A stretch of DNA of 57,713 nucleotides from Sphingobacterium cavernae. GTDB taxonomy: Bacteria > Bacteroidota > Bacteroidia > Sphingobacteriales > Sphingobacteriaceae. The stretch covers positions 91,849 through 149,561 of the forward strand of contig NZ_VIQM01000076.1 of NCBI RefSeq assembly GCF_008520265.1. The letters are read 5' to 3'. Made by a program: the position numbers and the translations under genes. The notes under the pieces were generated by a model. That model did no database searches. It had not been told where the DNA came from and saw nothing but the letters and a program-made list of their open reading frames with translations. Positions 36,501 through 44,409 of this stretch are shown here, in pieces (positions within the stretch are counted from its first letter, which is position 1; each line of letters opens with the position of its first letter).

Positions 36501-37655
36501 TAGAGTATAACGGTAAGGTTTCTCGGCTGACCACAAACGTACATTAGAAACTTTCAGATGTTTGGTCGTGAAAGCTATAGTTTGCGGATCCATTTTAGCT
36601 GATTCTCCAGCCTCATCAACGACAGTGGCTATCAAATTTTCAACCTGATCAGAGTATAACGTATTTTCATACAACTTGTATGTCAGCGTGAAGCCTTTAT
36701 GAAGCTTTTTATTTGCATTTTTTACATCAGCTGAAATCTCCAATACTCCATCTTTATAGCCATTCACAACATCCGGAATAACTATTAAATCACGTACATG
36801 AACTTTCGGCTTCGAAGTCAATGAAACCATACGGAATATACCTGGAAGTCTAAACATATCTTGAGCTTCGATAAACGAAGCATCAGAATTACGATAAACT
36901 TCAACAGATACCGTGTTAGAACCTTTTTCATTCAGATAAGGAGTGACATTAAACGAAGCTAAGTTTCTGGAGTTTTTTGAGAAACCCACATATTTGCCAT
37001 TTATCCACAAATAGAAAAACGAATCTACCCCATCAAAATTAATGTACACTTCTCTCCCTTTCCAATCCTTAGGCACATCAAACGATCTTTTGTACGATCC
37101 GACTTCATTACGATAGGTATATGTTGTCCAATCTTGACGTGGTTCGCGCATTACACCACCTTTCCAATCACCAACTTTGACGCTGTGTTGAAAAATTACC
37201 TGTTGATTGACATAAATTGGAACACCATATTTTAAGGAACCATCTTTCTGAATACCTAGAATATTCCAACTCATCGGCACAGGAACATCATCCCATTTAG
37301 CTATATCAAATGAATTTTCATAGAAATTCATAGGTCTTTCATCTGGATGTTTTACCCAATTGAATTTCCAAGTGCCATTTAAACTTTGGTAATAAGGACT
37401 ATTTTCTGGTAATACCTTTAACGCTTGCTCTGTATTACCAAAGGAAAAGAAATACGATTTAGGCAATTCCTTGTTCAACGACAATTGTTGAGGTGACTGC
37501 CATTCATTGCCCTCGGGCGCATCCTTCACACCAAAAGCGAATCCATTTAGATTTCGTGTAACCGGCATGATTGTTCCAACTCGTTCCTGCGCATGCGAAT
37601 GCGACAAGATAAAAGTTAGCATTAAGTAAAGAGAAATAATTGATTTGCAATTCAT
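33591..37655 (-). CDS. GH2 beta-galactosidase, large, with C-terminal F5/8-type domain
   Basis: A 1354-residue secreted enzyme with signal peptide (SIISLYLMLTFILSHSHAQ). Order of domains: GH2 sugar-binding jelly roll (about 70-270), Ig-like (about 280-410), TIM barrel (about 415-720) with acid/base Glu548 (SLGNEAGPG) and nucleophile Glu611 (HISEYAHSMGN), LacZ-like domains 4 and 5 (about 740-1110), a small chitobiase-like Ig segment (about 1130-1200), and an F5/8 type C (discoidin) carbohydrate-binding module (about 1215-1350). It is some 300 residues longer than E. coli LacZ because of these additions. It could remove galactose side chains from galactomannan and so help the adjacent PUL, but the group II intron and the opposite side of YjdI separate them. 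Confidence 0.9.
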   Translation of the reverse strand: MNCKSIISLYLMLTFILSHSHAQERVGTIMPVTRNLNGFAFGVKDAPEGNEWQSPQQLSLNKELPKSYFFSFGNTEQALKVLPENSPYYQSLNGTWKFNWVKHPDERPMNFYENSFDIAKWDDVPVPMSWNILGIQKDGSLKYGVPIYVNQQVIFQHSVKVGDWKGGVMREPRQDWTTYTYRNEVGSYKRSFDVPKDWKGREVYINFDGVDSFFYLWINGKYVGFSKNSRNLASFNVTPYLNEKGSNTVSVEVYRNSDASFIEAQDMFRLPGIFRMVSLTSKPKVHVRDLIVIPDVVNGYKDGVLEISADVKNANKKLHKGFTLTYKLYENTLYSDQVENLIATVVDEAGESAKMDPQTIAFTTKHLKVSNVRLWSAEKPYRYTLVAELKDRKGKVIETVSTHVGFRKVEIKDTKAEDDEFGLAGRYYYINGKTVKLKGVNRHETNPETGKVISRAQMEDEIKLMKRANINHVRNAHYPDDPYWYYLCDKYGIYLEDEANIESHEYYYGEASLSHPPEWKNAHVARNVEMVHATINRPSVVIWSLGNEAGPGQNFVEAYNAIKKIDISRPVQYERNNAIVDMGSNQYPSISWVRGAVTGKFNLKYPFHISEYAHSMGNAAGNLIDYWEAIESTNFFMGGALWDWMDQSMYYYDKKTGEKFFAYGGDFGDKPNDGTFVNNGLIFADRTEKPQYWEVRKVYQNVGVKALDITKGEIEIFNKNYFVSLEDFDIQWALFEDGLEIERSSAFIGPKNIIGARQKQIVRVPLSFDRLKEQSEYFVKIQFIHKEDKFWATKGYVQMEEQLLVKNATNKPLISTVSKGSAFNISDNANLKIVEGEGFKAVFDLQKGTIHSLSYNENTIIRAGEGPKLDAYRAPLDNDNWAYQQWVAKGLHNLKHKALSNSIFQRADGALVLSFVVESQAPNAATIQGGTSGTYKIIEHTDRPFGDSDFKFTTNQIWTVYADGSIELESIVSSNDESFVLARLGYGLQLPDNLSNYTYYGRGPINNYADRKTAQNIELHKSTVKDQFVNWANPQSMSNNEEVRWASLTNASGNGVIFVAKDQLATSALPWSELEVTLAPHPHELPKSSGTHLHLDAAVTGLGGNSCGQGPPLEQDRVKATTTSLGFIIRPVRNANFIAQANVAAAGEMPLTVTRNKVGEVTIASDNKDAKIMYQVGKSKPQLYTSTFRLREGGEVTAWYEANSKIKTSVVFPRIETVPLSVVFASSEETGEGAKFLVDGNPNSIWHTMYSVTVAQYPHWVDFDMSEVKQIKGFTYLPRQDGPNGRIKDYKIQISLDGKTWSDTIVEGSFTRDAGVQTVRLKEAIKGRYLRFTALSSQNGADFASGAEFGIIAD

Positions 37656-37942
37656 TGTTTAAGAAGTATAAAACAAAAATATCATATCCTAGAGCAAATA
37701 CAACAGGCAAAGTAAACACACACGTTTGCGGAATTTTCAATTCTAATGAATATTTGTTGCACACTTATCAATTCCACTCAAACAAAAGATATTGTATAAC
37801 AATTGGTTAAAACAATATCCTAGTAATTTCATTAAGTTTATTGGGTTTTCATTAAAAATTCCACTACGTTTGGGTGAGATTTTTTTCATATCTTAAATTT
37901 AATTTTCAAAGGGTTACTATTTGGATTTTAGGGTATTAATAA

Positions 37943-38533
37943 GTGAGTAAGATTAAGAACATATTACCAGCAGACGTTTCAGACGCTGATATCATCAACG
38001 GCATCGCTCAGGGAGATAATAGGTCTATCCACAAGATATACAAATCATTCTACCCTTCGATTGCACACATGATTATCAACAATAATGGAAGTGATGAAGA
38101 AGCGAAAGACATCTTTCAAGAGGCGGTGATGGTATTGTACGATAAGATTACTCAACAAAAATTTGAGTTGAGTAGTAAACTCAGTACTTTTTTGTATGCT
38201 GTTTCGCGCAGATTGTGGTTAAAGCAGTTGTCGCGAAAAGGACACAGCACTAATACGGCTGATATATCGGATTTTGAAGATATATTACATGTCGAAGAGG
38301 ATTTGCAACAACATCAAGAGATTGAAAACAAATTTGATCAAATGAACGAAGCAATGACTCAATTAGGCGAACCGTGTCAGACGCTGTTGAAAGATTTTTA
38401 TATCAAAAACTTATCCATGCAGGATATAACGGAAAAGTTTGGATATACCAATAGCGACAACGCAAAGACACAAAAGTATAAATGCTTACAACGTCTCAAA
38501 AAGATATTTTTTACGATCAAAATCAAAGAGTAA
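37943..38533 (+). CDS. ECF-type sigma-70 family sigma factor
   Basis: A 196-residue sigma factor with region 2 (about 20-90, IHKIYKSFYPSIAHMI, EEAKDIFQEAVMVLYDKI, LSTFLYAVSRRLWLKQL) and region 4 (about 130-190, EPCQTLLKDFYIKNLSMQDITEKFGYTNSDNAKTQKYKCLQRL). The chosen start is GTG at 37943; no better ATG precedes region 2. It is one base upstream of the membrane-protease gene, so the two are co-transcribed and probably functionally linked. Upstream to 37656 lies a 287-base divergent region shared with the GH2 gene, with no other feature seen. Confidence 0.9.
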   Translation: MSKIKNILPADVSDADIINGIAQGDNRSIHKIYKSFYPSIAHMIINNNGSDEEAKDIFQEAVMVLYDKITQQKFELSSKLSTFLYAVSRRLWLKQLSRKGHSTNTADISDFEDILHVEEDLQQHQEIENKFDQMNEAMTQLGEPCQTLLKDFYIKNLSMQDITEKFGYTNSDNAKTQKYKCLQRLKKIFFTIKIKE

Positions 38534-38534
38534 T

Positions 38535-39635
38535 ATGCAAATGCAGCGGCATAATTTCATAGAATGGGCAGACCAATATTTGAGAGGTGAACTTGAACCA
38601 ATAGATGTTCAGGCTTTCGAAAATTTTTGCCAGTCTAACCCTGAATATGCGCAAATTTTCGAAGAACACAAGAATTTCTTAGCTACTTTCCAAGAAAACG
38701 AACACAGAAATCATTTTAAAGCTGCGCTCCTAGAAGAGTCCGCACAAGTTTCCTCTTTTGAGAAAGAGAAAGACTTCGGCACAAAAGTTATTTCATTCTG
38801 GAGTAAATTACAGATTAATACCGGTGTCGCGGCGGCTGTAGCATTTATTTCTGTATTTAGTACATTGTGGTTGACAGGCTATTTCACAGATGTGAAAAAA
38901 GCAACTTCAGACTATAGTGCTTTGCGTAGAGAAATGAATTCTGTAAAACGTAATGTGACTGCACAAAACAAAGTCATTCAAAACATCAACAAAAACGACA
39001 TTACACAGAAAGAAACTCCTACGCATTTCGGTGCTACCGGATTCTTATTGACTAAAGATGGTTATGTGGTAACAAATTATCACGTCGTTAATGGTGCGGA
39101 TTCTATTCAGTTGCAAAATCAAAAAGGTAAAGCATTCCGTGCGGAAATCATTCATACGGATGCAGAAAAAGATCTTGCGATATTACGTATTGTAGATTCT
39201 ACATTCAAAAATGTTAAAACTGTGCCTTACACATTCAAAAGACAATTGGCTGATGTCGGTGAGGATATATATACAATAGGTTTTCCACGTGATGAGGCGG
39301 TTTATGGTCAAGGTTATTTAAGTTCAAATACGGGGTATTCGGGTGATACGATTGCTTATCAAATATCAATTCCTGTAAACCCAGGTAATAGTGGTGGCCC
39401 TGTTTTGGATGCACAAGGTAATATCGTAGGTATTATTTCGGGTAAACAAAAAGGCATTGACGGTGCTGCTTTCGCCATTAAATCAAAAGAATTAATTGAA
39501 ACGCTTAACAAAATCCCAAGCGATTCTTTGAAAGGTAATATCGTACTGAACAACAAAAATTCACTAAATAAATTAAGCCGTACCGAACAGATTAAAAAGT
39601 TACAAGACTTTATATATATTGTCAAAGTTTATTAA
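38535..39635 (+). CDS. Membrane-anchored S1C trypsin-like protease with anti-sigma-like N-terminus
   Basis: The open frame begins at 38439, but the ATG at 38535, one base after the sigma-factor stop, gives a sensible 366-residue product. Residues 1-90 are cytoplasmic and resemble Bacteroidota anti-sigma N-termini (WADQYLRGELEPIDVQAFENFCQSNPEYAQIFEEH). One membrane helix spans about 96-118 (TGVAAAVAFISVFSTLWLTGYF). The periplasmic part is a DegP/HtrA-like protease with His183 (NYHVVNGAD), Asp213 (EKDLAIL) and Ser286 (NPGNSGGPV). No PDZ domain follows. This architecture joins sigma binding and proteolysis in one chain; the role as anti-sigma factor is inference. Confidence 0.85.
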   Translation: MQMQRHNFIEWADQYLRGELEPIDVQAFENFCQSNPEYAQIFEEHKNFLATFQENEHRNHFKAALLEESAQVSSFEKEKDFGTKVISFWSKLQINTGVAAAVAFISVFSTLWLTGYFTDVKKATSDYSALRREMNSVKRNVTAQNKVIQNINKNDITQKETPTHFGATGFLLTKDGYVVTNYHVVNGADSIQLQNQKGKAFRAEIIHTDAEKDLAILRIVDSTFKNVKTVPYTFKRQLADVGEDIYTIGFPRDEAVYGQGYLSSNTGYSGDTIAYQISIPVNPGNSGGPVLDAQGNIVGIISGKQKGIDGAAFAIKSKELIETLNKIPSDSLKGNIVLNNKNSLNKLSRTEQIKKLQDFIYIVKVY

Positions 39636-39663
39636 AAATTAGTCTAAAATCATCATATAGTTT

Positions 39664-39689
39664 AAGGACACAGCAATGTGTCCTTTTTT
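39664..39689 (+). terminator. Terminator of the sigma/protease operon
   Basis: AAGGACACA (39664-39672) pairs with TGTGTCCTT (39677-39685) around a GCAA tetraloop, followed by TTTT. Confidence 0.9.
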
Positions 39690-39741
39690 GTTACAAAATT
39701 TATTTGTTTGAATATTAGATATTTAATATCTTAGAATTAAC

Positions 39742-39945
39742 ATGAAAACTTTTTGGATATATCTATTCATATTCTTGTCTCTACTATTAGCAACACAATC
39801 TTTCCTGTATTTCTCAAGTAATGAGCACTACACATTGGATTATAAACAGCTGGCAGTACATCTGTTGATTATCATCATCTCTGCGATACTGGTGTCCTTT
39901 ATATTGAGAAAACGAAGAAATTCATACAATGAAAAAGCCAACTAA
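39742..39945 (+). CDS. Small two-helix membrane protein, unknown
   Basis: A 67-residue protein with two predicted membrane helices (about 4-26 and 38-58), a short loop with SSNEHYTLDY, and a basic tail (RKRRNSYNEKAN) that suggests a cytoplasmic C-terminus. No family recognised. It follows the protease terminator, so it probably has its own promoter in the 50-base AT-rich gap. Confidence 0.6.
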   Translation: MKTFWIYLFIFLSLLLATQSFLYFSSNEHYTLDYKQLAVHLLIIIISAILVSFILRKRRNSYNEKAN

Positions 39946-39959
39946 AGATAGTTGGCTTT
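39934..39959. terminator. Hairpin overlapping the small membrane protein stop
   Basis: AAAGCCAACTA (39934-39944) and TAGTTGGCTTT (39949-39959) form an 11-bp stem that includes the last sense codons and TAA of the small gene. It lies between convergent genes and has short T-runs on both strands. Confidence 0.7.
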
Positions 39960-39991
39960 CTAGTTATATATGTTGTTTGTGCTAGTCGTGA

Positions 39992-40627
39992 TTAGAGGTT
40001 TGGTTGTGGTGTTACACGTAGATAAGGCTTGATTTCCTTAAAACCTTTCGGAAACTTAGCTGGGATATCTTCCGTTTTAATCGCAGGAACTACAATTACG
40101 TCTTCACCGTGCGACCAATCTGCTGGTGTAGCTACCGAATATTCTGCTGTCAATTGCAAAGAATCAATTACTCTTAGAATTTCATTGAAATTACGTCCTG
40201 TGGATGCTGGATAAGTTAATGTCAATTTGACTTTACGATCTGGACCAATCACAAATACCGAACGAACAGTCGCTGTAGCGGACGCATTGGGATGAATCAT
40301 ATCATACAATTCAGCTACTTTACGATCTTTATCTGCAATGATTGGAAAATCTACTGTAGTATTTTGTGTTTCATTAATGTCTTTCACCCACTCCAAATGT
40401 TCTTCTACTGGATCGACACTCAATGCTAAGACCTTTACATTGCGTTTTTCAAACTCTGATTTCAATTGTGCAGTACGACCCAATTCTGTTGTACAAACGG
40501 GTGTGAAATCCGAAGGATGTGAATATAATACTACCCAACTTCCTGCTGTATAATCGTAAAAATCTATATCTCCAATAGTCGTTTGCGCTGTAAAATTTGG
40601 CGCGTCATCTCCTAATCTTAAACTCAT
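39992..40627 (-). CDS. 1-Cys peroxiredoxin (Prx6 type)
   Basis: A 211-residue cytoplasmic thiol peroxidase that reduces hydrogen peroxide or organic hydroperoxides. The peroxidatic cysteine is Cys45 in HPSDFTPVCTTELG; no second cysteine is present, so the oxidised enzyme must be reduced by an outside thiol. The C-terminal extension (GEDVIVVPAIKTEDIPAKFPKGFKEIKPYLRVTPQP) is typical of Prx6. It is a single-gene unit. Confidence 0.95.
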   Translation of the reverse strand: MSLRLGDDAPNFTAQTTIGDIDFYDYTAGSWVVLYSHPSDFTPVCTTELGRTAQLKSEFEKRNVKVLALSVDPVEEHLEWVKDINETQNTTVDFPIIADKDRKVAELYDMIHPNASATATVRSVFVIGPDRKVKLTLTYPASTGRNFNEILRVIDSLQLTAEYSVATPADWSHGEDVIVVPAIKTEDIPAKFPKGFKEIKPYLRVTPQPNL

Positions 40628-40715
40628 ATTTTTGTTGTTTTAAATTAAAATAATCTATTAACCCTACAAATATAGTAGACTTTATTATCTATTCCAATTT
40701 TTATCTGCTATAAAT

Positions 40716-42230
40716 TTATTTTTCTATTTTATATAACACATAATTCGCGATTTGGTTTACTTCATCATCAGGAAAAAATCGAAAATTCACTCCCTTGGCT
40801 GCGGTAGAAATATTCAAATTCGCTGTAAAGGATTGTTGTTGAAAAATTGTCTGTGATACACCTACACTCTGCACACGCGCCATCGGAATGACTATTTCCT
40901 TTTCATTCCACATTCCATAACGTTTTACTATAAAATTATCATTATAAATCAGTCTATAATTTTTATAGAAAAGATAATTATAAATTGTAGTTGCTAACAG
41001 AAGAATTAAAAAGACAGGATATATTAACATCGTATCGAATTCTATATAGTAAAGAGCAATACCTAACAGCCCAAAAAAGAACAACATTTTGATAAATAAA
41101 TTAATCAACAATCCTATTCTTGGTTTTAATTCTGTGGTGTTTTCAAATATCGGATCTGGAAACGCAAGTTCATAAACCTTATCGCGATCAGCTAAAATAA
41201 TTCCAGGCATAACAATGCTACTTTTGTCTTCCTTAGCAGCATTCGTAACCAACTGCTTTAAGGACAAAATTCCTATTCCAAAGTGCTTTAAGATTTGGTT
41301 CTGTTTAAACGTGATAAATTGAATTTTCTCACGGTTAAAAATGGTATTTACTTTATTAAACAAACCATATTGCATACTGAAATTTCCAGTAATATTTTTT
41401 ACAATATTAAAATTGTAATATTTGACATAATATCGAACTAAATTGATAATGAATGGAATAGTCATTAGTCCAATCAATACAATAATCACAAGCATGAATA
41501 TTGAAGCTAATGCCAGTTCTTTTACAGCGGCGGTGTCAATATCTTCATCCGAAAGTTCAAATGTTTCAATTGCATCTTTAAAGTTTTGGAACATGGTCAC
41601 AAAGAAAGCGAAAAAAAGTGCTAATCCCTGACGATAATTACTAAACAAGCTAACTAGCAATATATTTTTCGCTGGTAACGATAAGACTGTTTTATCAGAA
41701 CTGATTGTAGGCGTTAAAATATCTGTTTCTTCTGTGGATACTTTTTGCTGCTCTCCATGAATTTTCGACAGCAAAAGTTTTTTTAATTCTGTTGCATGAA
41801 AACCATCCAAGGCATATAAGTCAACTTCTACTTTATCGCTGCCCGCAGTATCCAGTGTGAGTCCGTATAATGATAAAGCCTTTTGGACTACATTTTGGGT
41901 GATATTAACTTGAAGAATATTGGAAAACTTGATGACAACTTTGGATTTGCTAAATAAACCTTTTTGAACCACAAATTCTTCCGCTTCCTCATCCACATAA
42001 TATTTAAAGGTTCTGAAATTGACCAATGCGATTATAGCTACCAACAGCAATAATCCGAAAATTATAATCCATACATATTTAGAAAAAATGATATCACGAT
42101 GCTTATAAACCATATAAACAATGAAAAAGAATAATTGCTTAATGATTTTTACAAAAGTCTTTAGAATATTGATTAGATAACCTAAAGAATTAAGCCGCTG
42201 TGGCAATCCAAATAAATGCGCTTCTTGCAT
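40716..42230 (-). CDS. Membrane protein with bacterial PH-like (bPH2/DUF304) domains, YdbT-like
   Basis: A 504-residue integral membrane protein. The open frame begins at 42329 but overlaps the upstream gene; the ATG at 42230 (QEAHLFGLPQRLNSLGYLINI) starts 5 bases after that gene's stop. Three segments pair membrane helices with bPH2-type beta domains: around 60-150 (EEFVVQKGLFSKSKVVIKFSNILQVNI), 290-370 (YNFNIVKNITGNFSMQYGLFNK) and 440-504 (NFIVKRYGMWNEKEIVIPMARVQSV). This three-module plan matches YdbT. The family's function is poorly known; it works with YdbS-like partners in Bacillus. Confidence 0.85.
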   Translation of the reverse strand: MQEAHLFGLPQRLNSLGYLINILKTFVKIIKQLFFFIVYMVYKHRDIIFSKYVWIIIFGLLLLVAIIALVNFRTFKYYVDEEAEEFVVQKGLFSKSKVVIKFSNILQVNITQNVVQKALSLYGLTLDTAGSDKVEVDLYALDGFHATELKKLLLSKIHGEQQKVSTEETDILTPTISSDKTVLSLPAKNILLVSLFSNYRQGLALFFAFFVTMFQNFKDAIETFELSDEDIDTAAVKELALASIFMLVIIVLIGLMTIPFIINLVRYYVKYYNFNIVKNITGNFSMQYGLFNKVNTIFNREKIQFITFKQNQILKHFGIGILSLKQLVTNAAKEDKSSIVMPGIILADRDKVYELAFPDPIFENTTELKPRIGLLINLFIKMLFFFGLLGIALYYIEFDTMLIYPVFLILLLATTIYNYLFYKNYRLIYNDNFIVKRYGMWNEKEIVIPMARVQSVGVSQTIFQQQSFTANLNISTAAKGVNFRFFPDDEVNQIANYVLYKIEK

Positions 42231-42234
42231 ACAG

Positions 42235-42756
42235 TTAATGAATAGGCTTTTGGCTGATTTTTTGAGAAATGAACTCTTGCATAATCGCGACTTGCGTTGA
42301 CTCAATCCCTGGGACTTTGAGCCCTTCACCTGCTCCAGCAGTATGTAGCTCTATGCTGGAAAGATTAAACAACCGTGAGACAGCTCCTTCTTTTATATCT
42401 ACGTGTTGAATCTGTTTAAAGGGAATAATCTTAATAGATTTTGTAAAAATTCCCGATCTATACAATATATCTTGTTCCCGCAATGCATACCCCCAATAAC
42501 GTAAAGACCATACACTCAAAATGAGCAATAGTAGTATAAAACTCAATCCGCCAAAAAGAATATACAGATAAGTACTATTCCAAGGATCATCATTTAACCA
42601 GAAAACACCAAAAAGTATTATAAGAAATACTGTGATAAGGATTACATATTGAATCAAAACGACTGTTTTGTATTTTGGCGATATATGTTCAAATTGTACA
42701 TCTCGCCAATCTGGCAAGTCTTTTACAAGAACTTGATTGTTTGAAAATTCTGTCAT
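42235..42756 (-). CDS. bPH2 (DUF304) membrane protein, YdbS-like
   Basis: A 173-residue protein with two membrane helices (about 35-55 and 65-85) and a bPH2 domain (about 90-160, ALREQDILYRSGIFTKSIKIIPFKQIQHVDIKEG). The frame is open from 42792; the ATG at 42756 is preferred because the extra N-terminal residues are hydrophobic and non-family-like. It forms an operon with the longer bPH2 protein 4 bases downstream. Likely partners in one complex; substrate unknown. Confidence 0.85.
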   Translation of the reverse strand: MTEFSNNQVLVKDLPDWRDVQFEHISPKYKTVVLIQYVILITVFLIILFGVFWLNDDPWNSTYLYILFGGLSFILLLLILSVWSLRYWGYALREQDILYRSGIFTKSIKIIPFKQIQHVDIKEGAVSRLFNLSSIELHTAGAGEGLKVPGIESTQVAIMQEFISQKISQKPIH

Positions 42757-42858
42757 AATAGTATTTCCTAATATAATAAATATTTTCAACAAAAATTTAT
42801 TATGCTTGCATAGTATAATTTATTATATTTGATTTACAACCTTATAAACTTTGATAAA

Positions 42859-43995
42859 ATGAATTTTGAACTATCTGAAGAACATAAGATGATTCGTGAC
42901 GCAGCTCGTGAATTTGCGCAGGAATTAAAAACTGGTGTAATAGAGCGTGATGAATTAGCTAAATTCCCTTGTGAATTCGTCAAACAAATGGGAGAATTGG
43001 GTTTTATGGGAATTATGACGCCTGAACAATATGGAGGTGCAGGTTTGGATACATTAGCATATGTTTTAGTCTTAGAAGAGATTTCCAAAATAGATGCTTC
43101 AGCGGCTGTCATCGTTTCTGCGCACAATTCATTAGTGCTTTGGGGGTTAAATGAATACGGTTCAGAAGAACAAAAACAGAAATATTTAGTACCGCTAGCA
43201 AAAGGAGAAAAACTTGGCGCTTTTGCACTTTCCGAACCAGAAGCTGGCTCGGACGCATCTTCGCAACATACAACTGCCGAAGACAAAGGGGATCATTATC
43301 TACTTAACGGCACAAAAAACTGGATTACCAATGGCGGTAACGCAGATATATATTTAATAATTGCGCAAACAAATCCCGAATTAGGACACAAAGGCATAAA
43401 TGTACTCATTGTCGAAAAAGGTCTGCCAGGATTCACTATTGGACCCAAAGAAAACAAATTGGGGATTCGTAGTTCGGACACGCATTCATTGATGTTTTCG
43501 GACGTAAAAGTTCCCAAAGAAAACCGCATTGGCGACGATGGCTTTGGATTTAAGTTTGCGATGAAAACCTTAGATGGAGGACGTATTGGAATTGCAGCAC
43601 AGGCTTTAGGCATCTCCGCTGGAGCGTATGATTTAGCTTTAGCTTATTCAAAAGAAAGAAAAACATTTGGTAAACCAATTTCGAGTCACCAAGCTATACA
43701 ATTCAAACTAGCCGATATGGAAGTTGAAATCGAAGCAGCACGACTACTAACCTATAAAGCCGCCTGGACAAAAGACCAAGGTTTACCGTATGGAAAAGAA
43801 GCGGCAATGGCGAAATTACACGCATCGGAAGTAGCCATGAAACATACCGTAGAAGCGGTACAAATTCATGGTGGATATGGCTATGTGAAAGATTATCACG
43901 TGGAACGCTTAATGCGCGACGCCAAAATTACCCAAATCTATGAAGGTACTTCCGAGATTCAAAGGTTAGTAATCGCTCGAGAGGTATTAAAATAG
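42859..43995 (+). CDS. Acyl-CoA dehydrogenase (short-chain/butyryl type)
   Basis: An FAD enzyme that oxidises acyl-CoA to 2-enoyl-CoA. The ATG at 42859 gives the usual N-terminus [20 protein letters not shown]; an earlier start at 42829 lies in the promoter zone, where a TATATTTG box occurs at 42825-42832. Motifs: [13 protein letters not shown] (FAD/substrate), [30 protein letters not shown], and the C-terminal [19 protein letters not shown] with the catalytic Glu of short-chain enzymes. 378 residues is typical. The electron acceptor would be ETF, not encoded here. Confidence 0.93.
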   Translation: MNFELSEEHKMIRDAAREFAQELKTGVIERDELAKFPCEFVKQMGELGFMGIMTPEQYGGAGLDTLAYVLVLEEISKIDASAAVIVSAHNSLVLWGLNEYGSEEQKQKYLVPLAKGEKLGAFALSEPEAGSDASSQHTTAEDKGDHYLLNGTKNWITNGGNADIYLIIAQTNPELGHKGINVLIVEKGLPGFTIGPKENKLGIRSSDTHSLMFSDVKVPKENRIGDDGFGFKFAMKTLDGGRIGIAAQALGISAGAYDLALAYSKERKTFGKPISSHQAIQFKLADMEVEIEAARLLTYKAAWTKDQGLPYGKEAAMAKLHASEVAMKHTVEAVQIHGGYGYVKDYHVERLMRDAKITQIYEGTSEIQRLVIAREVLK

Positions 43996-44028
43996 AAAAA
44001 GTCGGAATTCCGACTTTTTCTATTTTAA
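43987..44028. terminator. Perfect 42-bp palindrome, bidirectional terminator
   Basis: The stretch is its own reverse complement, centred on AATT. It contains the last codons and stops of both convergent genes: each ends TTA AAA TAG. With A/T-rich outer arms and an inner GTCGG/CCGAC stem it should terminate transcription from both sides. Confidence 0.85.
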
Positions 44029-44406
44029 AGCTTTATCAATCTGACCTAGCAAATCATAATCTTCAAAAGAAAAGCTTCCGGAAGATTTCATATGATATTC
44101 GAAAACTACTTTAGCTTTCCCCAAAATTATCTTATCTGAATTGATCAACCCATCATACATCAACAATTGCGCGAATGGACGAATTTGCTCGGGTTCTAAT
44201 GTGGAAGCAAAGATGATTAATTCATTATCAGATAGTGCTATTAACTCTTCTCTCTCTTTATTAAAAAACTCCTTATATCCTTTAGGAATAACTTCGGGTG
44301 CGAGATCTTCCAATTGTCCCTCCCATTTATTTACCAACAATCTTAGGAACTTACCCATTTCATTTATCCAATTAAGGATAGTATCTTTCTCGTATCGAAT
44401 ACCCAT
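44020..44406 (-). CDS. Unknown 128-residue protein in the proBA operon
   Basis: A soluble, probably all-helical protein with no recognised domain. Notable stretches are NEMGKFLRLLVNKWEGQLED, EREELIALSDNELIIFASTLEPEQIRPFAQLLMYDGL and a C-terminus FEDYDLLGQIDKALK. There is no signal peptide. It follows proA by three bases, so it is almost certainly co-transcribed with proBA. A role connected with proline metabolism or simple co-expression cannot be distinguished. Confidence 0.75.
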   Translation of the reverse strand: MGIRYEKDTILNWINEMGKFLRLLVNKWEGQLEDLAPEVIPKGYKEFFNKEREELIALSDNELIIFASTLEPEQIRPFAQLLMYDGLINSDKIILGKAKVVFEYHMKSSGSFSFEDYDLLGQIDKALK

Positions 44407-44409
44407 CTG

